Assembly (NCBI RefSeq): GCF_000701825.1
Contig: NZ_JNJY01000002.1
Span: forward strand, 1-64,000
From: Mycoplasma collis ATCC 35278
GTDB taxonomy: Bacteria; Bacillota_I; Bacilli_A; Mycoplasmatales; Metamycoplasmataceae
Reading direction: 5' to 3'
DNA length: 64,000 nucleotides
Shown here: positions 57,243 to 64,000 of the stretch, one piece after another
Layout: each line of letters begins with the position of its first letter
How positions within the stretch are numbered: position 1 is the stretch's first letter
Made by a program: the position numbers and the translations under genes
Notes under the pieces: model-generated
Seen by the model: the letters and a program-made list of their open reading frames with translations, nothing else
What the model was told of the DNA's origin: nothing
Database searches by the model: none

Positions 57243-59349
57243 AATCTATTTTTTTGTTTTTAATAACTAATTTAATCTTATCATTGTTTTTAATTAAATC
57301 TTTAATTATTTTATCAGCTATAAATGTTTCAATTTCTTTTTTTATAAAATTTTTAAAAGGCCTTGCTCCAAAATTTTTATAATCATTGCTTTTTAAAACA
57401 AAAGTAATAATTTCTTTTTCTCAATTTAAAATTATATTTTTTTGAATTTTAATTCTATTTGCTAATTTTACTAATTCTAACTCAATAATTTCTTTTAATG
57501 CATCATCATTTAAAGAATTAAATTTAATAATTTCATCCACTCTATTTAAAAATTCAGGTCTAAACTCTTTTAACAATTCATTTCTTAAATCATTTTGATT
57601 TAAATTAGGTTTATTTAAAATTTTATCTGATGCAACATTAGTTGTTAAAATGATAATTGTATTTCTAAAATTAACTTTTTTAGCTTTAGAATCTGTTAAA
57701 AATCCATTATCTAATATTTGTAATAAAATATTTAAAACATCCTTATGAGCTTTTTCAATTTCATCAAATAAAATAATTGAATACGGTTTTTGTCTAATTT
57801 TTTCAGTTAATTGTCCACCTTGTTCATAACCTATATAACCTGGAGGAGAGCCGATTAGCTTAGAAACTGAATGTTTTTCCATATATTCTGACATATCAAG
57901 TCTAATAAGATCGTTTTCAGAATCAAAAAGATAATAAGCAAGTGTCTTAGCGAGTTCTGTTTTTCCAACCCCAGTTGGTCCAGCGAATATAAATGATGCA
58001 ATTGGTTTGTTAGGATCGTTTATATTTGCTTTAGATCTTAAAATTGCATCATAAATTAATTTTATAGCTTGATCTTGTCCTTTAATTTTATTTTCTAAGT
58101 TTTGTTTTAAATTTAATATTTTATTTTTTTCTTGTTCTATTAATTTAGTTACGGGAATTTTAGTTCATTTTGCAACAACTTTAGCTATTTGTTCACTATC
58201 AATTTTTTGATTTAAAAAATTTTTATTTGTAGCTAAAATTTTTTCTAAATTTAAACTTTCTTTTTCCAATTTAGGAATTTTGTCATATAAAATTTCTGAT
58301 GCTTTTTTATAATCTCCTGCATCTAAATTTTGCTTATAAAGATTTTTAAAATTATCTATTTCTCTTTTTATTGAAACTAATTTTTCATTAGCATTTTTAT
58401 TTGTATTAAATAATTGTTCATTTTTTAAAATTTCATCTTTTAAATTTGTGATCTTTGAACTAATTTTTTCAATTTTATTTTTATTTTCTATTATATTTTC
58501 ACTTGAAAGCGATATTCTTTCCATTTCTAGTTTTGCTAATTGTTGTTGTAATTTTTCTAAAATTTCAGGCTTATAATTCATTTCAACTTTAATATTTGAA
58601 CAAGCTTCATCAATTAAATCAATTGCTTTATCAGGTAAAAATCTTTCATTAATATATCTTGAAGATAAATTTGCAGCCGCTACTATTGCTTCATCTAAAA
58701 TTTTTACACCATGAAAATTTTCAATTCTTTCTTTTAATCCTCTTAAAATAGTTATAGTATCATCAATACTTGGTTCATTAACACTAATTTTTTGCATTCT
58801 TCTTTCAAGTGCTGAATCTTTTTCAATATATTTTTTATATTCATCATGTGTGGTTGCGCCTATTAATTTTATTTCCCCTCTTGCCATAAGCGGCTTTAAA
58901 ATATTTGCAATATCCATTGAGCTATCATTTGTTTTTCCTGAACCTATAACTAAATGAATTTCATCAATAAAAATTAAAATATCGCCATTCGATTCTTTTA
59001 CTTGTTTCAATAATTTTTTTAATCTTTCTTCAAATTGTCCAAAATATGAAGCTCCCGCAATTATCGAAGAAAGATTAATTTCTCATATTTGTTTATTTTT
59101 TAAATTTTCTGGTACTTGTTTTTGGATAATTTTTTGCGCAAGTCCTTCAACAATTGCAGTTTTTCCTACTCCTGGTTCTCCTACTAAAATTGGATTGTTT
59201 TTATTTTTTCTAGATAAAATTGTAATTATTCTTCTTATTTCCTCATCCCGATTAATTACAGGATCTAATTTATTTTCCGCCGCTAATTTTGTTAAATTTT
59301 TCCCAAATTGTTCTAATGGATTTTTTTCTTCGTTAAATTGAATATTCAT
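57226..59349 (-). CDS. clpB: ATP-dependent chaperone ClpB
   Basis: 707 aa. A disaggregase that threads aggregated proteins. It lacks the ~150-residue N-terminal domain, as in other mycoplasmas, and starts close to the first AAA+ domain ([20 protein letters not shown]). Walker A1 is [15 protein letters not shown], Walker B1 ILIFIDEIH, the middle coiled-coil spans about 290-420, Walker A2 is [15 protein letters not shown], and Walker B2 [27 protein letters not shown] is the family signature. A CIRCE operator and -10 box lie upstream, so HrcA should repress it. Monocistronic. Confidence 0.96.
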
Positions 59350-59383
59350 TTTTCCCCTCGCTATTTTTATCTATTGCATTTTA

Positions 59384-59389
59384 ATTATA
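59384..59389 (-). promoter_or_regulatory. -10 box of clpB
   Basis: TATAAT on the minus strand, about 35 bases before the ATG and 8 bases from the CIRCE operator, so a bound repressor would cover the -35 region. Confidence 0.6.
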
Positions 59390-59397
59390 ACATATTT

Positions 59398-59424
59398 TTA
59401 GCACTTAAACATATAGAGTGCCAA
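59398..59424. promoter_or_regulatory. CIRCE operator (HrcA site) of clpB
   Basis: TTAGCACTT, 9 bases, GAGTGCCAA: a near-perfect match to the consensus TTAGCACTC-N9-GAGTGCTAA, with two mismatches. HrcA bound here would repress the heat-shock gene clpB at normal temperature. Confidence 0.9.
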
Positions 59425-59484
59425 AAATTAAAAAATAAAAAAAGCAGAAATAATTCTGTCTTTTTGTTACATATAAAAATGATA

Positions 59485-59558
59485 TGGCTGCCCCAGTTAG
59501 ATTCGAACTAACGCATCGCGGCACCAAAAACCGCTGCCTTACCGCTTGGCCATGGGGC
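59485..59558 (-). tRNA. tRNA-Gln (anticodon UUG)
   Basis: A 74-base tRNA with encoded CCA. The acceptor GCCCCA pairs with TGGGGC (the seventh pair is T-C). The anticodon loop TTTTGGT lies between GCGGT and GCCGC. It forms a pair with tRNA-Tyr four bases upstream. Confidence 0.92.
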
Positions 59559-59562
59559 AAAA

Positions 59563-59646
59563 TGGTGGGGGGGGAGGGATTCGAACCCCCGAACCGTTAG
59601 GAAGTGGGTTACAGCCACCCGCGTTTGGCCGCTTCGCTACCCCCCC
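59563..59646 (-). tRNA. tRNA-Tyr (anticodon GUA)
   Basis: An 84-base tRNA with encoded CCA, long variable arm and a G7/C7 acceptor stem. The anticodon loop CTGTAAC lies between GGTGG and CCACT. A TATAAT at 59665-59670 (minus strand) is a likely -10 box for the two tRNAs. Confidence 0.93.
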
Positions 59647-59715
59647 AGTAATAAATGCTTTTATATTATACATTATTTTTTAAAAACAAAAAATTTTTTT
59701 GTATAAATATAAATT

Positions 59716-61710
59716 CTAATTTAATTTTTTATTAAATTCTTCTTCATTTATTATTTTTATATTTAATTTTTTTGCTTTTTCTAATTTGGAACCAGGATTT
59801 TCACCTGTTAGAAGGATTGTAGTACTAGCATTTACACTTGAGCTAACTTGACCACCATTTGCTTCTATTATACTTTTATAATAATTTCTTGGATTTGTCA
59901 AAATTCCAGTTATAACGAAAATTTCATTTTTAAAAATTTCACTAACTAATAAATTAGCTGATGAAAAATTAAAATCAATTGTTTTCATTTGATTTAAAAA
60001 TTCAATGTTATTTTGAATAGATAAAAAATTCTTTATTTCTTCAACAATTATAGGACCAATATTTTTAACATTAATTAATTTATCATAATCATAATTTATA
60101 AATTCATCAATTGTTTTTACTTTTTCAACTAAAAGTTTGGTATTTCTTAAACCGATATTTTTTATTCCTAAAGCATAAATAAATTTCTCAAAAGTTGTGT
60201 TTTTACAATTTTCAATACTTTTTAAAAGTTTTTGACTTGATTTATTTCTAAATCCTATATCATTCAGTTCTTTTAATTTATCTTTTAAGAAAAAAATGTC
60301 ATAAATAGAAGTAATAATTTTATTTTTATATAAATTTTCTATCGTTTTTAAACTTAAAGTATCAATATTAATCGCTTCTTTAGAGAAAAAATGTAATGTT
60401 TTTCTTAAAATAATAGCTTGACAATCTGAGTTTAAACAAAACTGTTCTTTTTCTGTGTTTTTTAAAGGTTGATTACAAAATGGACAATTTTCTAAAATTT
60501 TAATATTTGATTTATCAAAATGTTTAACTGATTCAATAATTTGAGGAATAATTTCACCAGCTTTTTTTATTTTAACTTCTTCATTTAAATTTATTTTCAA
60601 ATTAAGGATGTTTTGATAGTTATGTAAATAAGTTTTTGATACTTTAGTTCCATTTAATAATACTGGTTTTAACTTAGCAACGTACGCTAATTTACCTGTT
60701 CTTCCGATTTGATATTCAATATCTAATAATTTAGTGACTGCTATTTCATCGTAAAACTTATAGGCAATAGCTCCTTTTGGAAACTTAGAAGTTTGACCAC
60801 TTAAATTAAATAAATTAAAATCATTAATTTTAATTACGCAACCGTCAATTTGAAAATTAAGATTATTTTTAACTTGTTCTATATATTCAATTTGTTTAAA
60901 AATATCATTTAAATTATCAATTTTTTTACCTAATTCAATAGTAGGAATATTTAAATTTTTTAAAAATTTAATTCCTTGTTCGTAAGTTTTTAAATTATGT
61001 TTTTCAGGATCGATTATTTGATAAAAAAAGGAACTTAAAAAACTAATATTATTATTTAAATCTTTTTTTCTTCTTAAAATTCCTGATGCTGCATTTCTAG
61101 GATTTGAAAAATTGTTTTCTTGGTTGTTATCTAAAGAATTTAATTTTTTAAAATCTTTTTTAAATAAAAAAATTTCACCTCTAATTTCTAAAGGTAAAGT
61201 ATAATCAATAGTTTGTTTAATGAAATTTGAAGACATTTTCAAAACATTTTCAGTAACATCTTCACCTTCAATTCCATTACCTCTTGTAAGCGCTTTAACT
61301 AATTTACCATCATTATAATAAATAGCAATAGATAAACCATCAATTTTAGGTTCTAAGTAGAATTCTACATTTTGATTATTATTAATTAAAATAGCATCAT
61401 TTATAAATTTTTGCAATTCTTCAAATGAATATGCTTTATTAAGAGATAGCATTTTTTTACTATGTTTATATTTTTGAAACACACTGAAATTTAATGGAGC
61501 TACTTTTTGAGTTGGCGAATTTTCATTTTCTTCTTGAGTGAATAAATAAAAGTAATTATGTTCTAATTTTTCCAATAATTTAAGTTTTTTATCATATTCA
61601 AAATCAGAAATATCAGATTGACTTTTTTCAAAATATAAACTATTGTAATGATTAATTTCTGTTCTTAATTTATTTATTTGTTCATAAATCTTTTTTTCTT
61701 TTTCATTCAT
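59716..61710 (-). CDS. ligA: NAD-dependent DNA ligase
   Basis: 664 aa from ATG 61708-61710, preceded by AAAGGATAG. Seals nicks in replication and repair. Adenylation Lys is in LEPKIDGLSIAI (about residue 115), with NPRNAASGILRR following. Then the OB-fold (YQIGRTGKLAYVAKLKPV), a four-cysteine zinc finger (CPFCNQPL...FCLNSDC), helix-hairpin-helix repeats (ALGIKNIGLRNTKLL, INVKNIGPIIVEEI) and a C-terminal BRCT domain (FVITGILTNPRNYYKSIIEA). Full length. Its start lies 3 bases after the ecfT stop. Confidence 0.97.
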   Translation of the reverse strand: MNEKEKKIYEQINKLRTEINHYNSLYFEKSQSDISDFEYDKKLKLLEKLEHNYFYLFTQEENENSPTQKVAPLNFSVFQKYKHSKKMLSLNKAYSFEELQKFINDAILINNNQNVEFYLEPKIDGLSIAIYYNDGKLVKALTRGNGIEGEDVTENVLKMSSNFIKQTIDYTLPLEIRGEIFLFKKDFKKLNSLDNNQENNFSNPRNAASGILRRKKDLNNNISFLSSFFYQIIDPEKHNLKTYEQGIKFLKNLNIPTIELGKKIDNLNDIFKQIEYIEQVKNNLNFQIDGCVIKINDFNLFNLSGQTSKFPKGAIAYKFYDEIAVTKLLDIEYQIGRTGKLAYVAKLKPVLLNGTKVSKTYLHNYQNILNLKINLNEEVKIKKAGEIIPQIIESVKHFDKSNIKILENCPFCNQPLKNTEKEQFCLNSDCQAIILRKTLHFFSKEAINIDTLSLKTIENLYKNKIITSIYDIFFLKDKLKELNDIGFRNKSSQKLLKSIENCKNTTFEKFIYALGIKNIGLRNTKLLVEKVKTIDEFINYDYDKLINVKNIGPIIVEEIKNFLSIQNNIEFLNQMKTIDFNFSSANLLVSEIFKNEIFVITGILTNPRNYYKSIIEANGGQVSSSVNASTTILLTGENPGSKLEKAKKLNIKIINEEEFNKKLN

Positions 61711-61712
61711 AA

Positions 61713-62654
61713 TTAAACTATCCTTTGTGAAGATAATAATCATCAATCAGGAAGTGATATAACATTATAGTCTATTAAGAAAAATAAAACAATTAAACCG
61801 ATAAAAGAAAGTAGGAAAATTATATCGTATCATTTTAGTTTTAAATTACGATATCTTGTTCTTTTTGCATATGGAATATAACCTCTAACTTCCATTGCAT
61901 TAGCTAAATCTTCAGCTCTAGAAAAAGATAAAACAAAAAGCGGAATGGTTAATGATACCATTGATTTAATTTTATCTTTTATTTTGCCATTTTTAAAATC
62001 TACTCCTCTAGATGCTTGAGCTTTTAAAATTCTGTTAGTTTCTAATAAAAGAGTAGGAATAAATCTAATAGCAATAGAAATAATCATTGCAATAACTGAA
62101 GTATTAACTTTTAATAATTTTAAAGGCGAAATCAAATCTTCAATTGCTTTAGTTAATAAAATTGGTTTAGTTGTATAAATTAATAATGTTGTAATAATAA
62201 GCATTGTATAAATTCTAAAAGCTAGTGAAAATGCTTTAATAAATTCACCGATTCTATAATTAAAATTAATTTTATCAAATTGAATTATTTTAGTTGAAAG
62301 TCAATTTGCAATTGTTATTTTATCTAAATTATTAAATCCTTGAGATGATGGATTTAAATTATTTATATAATCTTCTCCTAAATAATCAATTGAATAATTT
62401 ATAAAACTATAAAAAATCGACATAAAAATAAAAATAAATAAAGGGATTTTCATTAATTTTAATAAACTAATAGGTTTTTTTGTTACTAATAAATAAATAA
62501 TTATTATTGGAAGAACTAATAAACTTAATGTAAATAAGTGGCTAACAATAAAGAAAAATGCAACAAAAAAAATGTTAAATAACAATTTAACTCTTGCATC
62601 TAATTTATGTAAAAATGTATTTTTATTAACATATTTTCCAACAGATATAGTCAT
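61713..62654 (-). CDS. ecfT: ECF transporter transmembrane component T
   Basis: 313 aa with about six membrane helices. Couples the EcfA ATPases to vitamin-binding S proteins. The diagnostic coupling helices are ILKAQASRGVDF and ANAMEVRGYIPYAKRTRYR, the two A-R-G motifs. It begins [25 protein letters not shown]. Frame contains a UGA-UGA Trp pair near the C-terminus. Overlaps the ecfA2 stop by one base. Confidence 0.94.
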
Positions 62655-63559
62655 TATTTCTCTTTTCTATAATTATTAATTCAATTCGCTAATTCTTTTT
62701 GCTTAGTAACTTTTGGAACTTTTAAACCTTTTTCTTTTAATTTTTCAACAAAGGATAAGAGTTTTGTAGGTTCCATTCTATTTTCTTTTAAAAACTGATT
62801 ATCACTTAAAACATTATAAGTTTCATCATCTTTAATAATTTTACCTTTTTTAAAAACTAATGTTCTTTTTGTTCAACTAAGAGCATTATCAAGATCATGT
62901 GTTGCTATTACAATTGTTTTACCTTGTTTGTGTAAATTATCAAAAATTTCAAGCGTCTCATCAATTCCAGCAGGATCAAGTCCAGCAGTTGGCTCGTCAA
63001 AAAAAATGATATCAGGATCCATGGCTAAAATCCCTGCTATAGCTATTCTTCTTTTTTGGCCTCCAGATAAATCAAAAGGTGATTGTTCTAAAAAACTTTC
63101 ATCCAATCCTACTTGTTTAATTACTTTTTTAGCTCTTTCTTTTGCTTCAGCTTTTGGAACACCCATTGATAGTGCGCCGAAAATTATATCTTTTTCAATA
63201 GTTTGTTCAAAAAGTTGATATTCAGCAAATTGAAATACAACACCAACTCTTTTTCTTATTTCTTTTATTTTTTTAATTTTTCTTTGAAAAAATAATTTTT
63301 TTTTTATTTTTAAATAATTTTCAACATTTTTATTAAGTTTTTTATTAAAACTTGAGTAAACAAATTCAATATGGCCAAAATCAGGAATAATTAAACCATT
63401 CATATGCTCAATAAAAGTAGTTTTACCACTACCAGTTTGACCAATTATTGAAATAAATTCCCCTTGCGAAATAACAGTTGAAACATTATCTAACGCGTTA
63501 AATTTACTTGGTAAATCTCTATCATATATTTTAACTAAATCATATACTTTTATTTGCAT
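62654..63559 (-). CDS. ecfA2: ECF transporter ATPase A2
   Basis: 301 aa. ATPase of the ECF module. Walker A is [18 protein letters not shown], the Q-loop [15 protein letters not shown], signature [15 protein letters not shown], Walker [14 protein letters not shown], and the switch His IATHDLDNA. An insertion of about 30 basic residues ([20 protein letters not shown]) follows Walker A. The C-terminal 75 residues follow a UGA Trp. It overlaps ecfA1 by 10 bases. Confidence 0.94.
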
Positions 63560-64000
63560 ATAGCATCAATTAACTCCTGTTCATTATATGTAGGTTCAAT
63601 TCCTTCAATCATTGATGATAATTTATAAATAAAAGGTGAATCTATTTTTGCAATTTTAATAATTTCTTTGTTTTTTAAAATTTCTTTTGGTGAGCCCTGA
63701 GCTAAAACTTTTCCTTTAGCCATTACAATAAGCTCATCAGCTAAAATAGCTTCATCCATATTATGGGTAATTGAAATCAAAGTTTTTTCCCTTGTTTGTT
63801 TTATTTCATTGATAATTTTCAAAACATCGCTTTTACCTTTAGGATCTAACATAGAAGTTACTTCATCAAAAATAATAATTTTAGGATCTAAAGCAAGAAT
63901 AGAAGCAATGGCAACTCTTTGCTTCATACCTCCTGAAAGATTTTGAGGTTCACGCTCTAAATGTTCAAACATATCAATTTTTTTTGCTAATTTATGAATA
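63550..64000 (-). CDS. ecfA1: ECF transporter ATPase A1 (C-terminal half, partial)
   Basis: The frame enters from the right edge and runs to a stop at 63550, about 149 residues. Visible are the signature [16 protein letters not shown], Walker [17 protein letters not shown] and switch [10 protein letters not shown]. The Walker A half lies outside the window. With ecfA2 and ecfT it forms the energising module for vitamin uptake. Confidence 0.93.
   Translation of the reverse strand, partial: IHKLAKKIDMFEHLEREPQNLSGGMKQRVAIASILALDPKIIIFDEVTSMLDPKGKSDVLKIINEIKQTREKTLISITHNMDEAILADELIVMAKGKVLAQGSPKEILKNKEIIKIAKIDSPFIYKLSSMIEGIEPTYNEQELIDAICK

Noticed and set aside
62928..63218. Plus-strand open frame of 96 codons
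   Set aside because: Antisense to the ATPase core of ecfA2.

Overview
The window is mycoplasma DNA. It is very AT-rich, UGA is read as tryptophan throughout, and a tRNA-Trp with anticodon UCA lies at 18891-18965. Almost every gene below is continuous only when TGA is read as Trp. The joint presence of a MIB-MIP immunoglobulin system, a seven-gene F1-like ATPase cluster and a C39-peptidase ABC exporter points to the hominis-group lineage (Mycoplasmopsis-like). That placement is inference, because no rRNA is present.

Layout. 1-7000 is an accessory region: two paralogous hypothetical proteins, then a restriction-modification (R-M) locus in which a 1.77 kb segment is inverted between short inverted repeats, splitting two genes exactly in frame. 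7078-11847 carries tRNA-Ser, pyk, a glycosyltransferase and a sodium:solute symporter with an A16 tract in its putative promoter. 11932-16033 is a type III R-M operon whose mod gene has an (AG)12 tract leaving it out of frame; res is also frameshifted. 16250-24979 is mostly housekeeping: M42 peptidase, rpsP-trmD-rplS, tRNA-Trp, a long minus-strand operon (yebC, nusB, hypothetical, tlyA, sufS, sufU, RpiR-type regulator), a small conserved protein and nfo.

25055-27204 is poor in intact genes and holds two decayed lipoprotein-like genes. 27341-40597 is one tight minus-strand operon: MIB, MIP, then seven F1-like ATPase genes. In related mycoplasmas MIB captures IgG and MIP cleaves it; the adjoining ATPase is thought to power a surface machine. 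40857-47540 holds an amidohydrolase, a Bax-inhibitor-like membrane protein, ldh, a YhcH-family gene and the C39-peptidase ABC exporter with a small membrane partner.

47533-64000 is core metabolism and maintenance: metG, trmN, pncB, asnA, secG, rnr, lemA, a DUF3137 protein, clpB under a CIRCE operator, three tRNAs, ligA and an ECF transporter module (ecfA1 runs off the window).

The main theme is reversible variation of defence and surface functions: DNA inversion at one R-M locus, repeat slippage at another, and homopolymer tracts at several genes. Several frameshifts are restored by adding one A, so an assembly artefact must be weighed against real phase variation.
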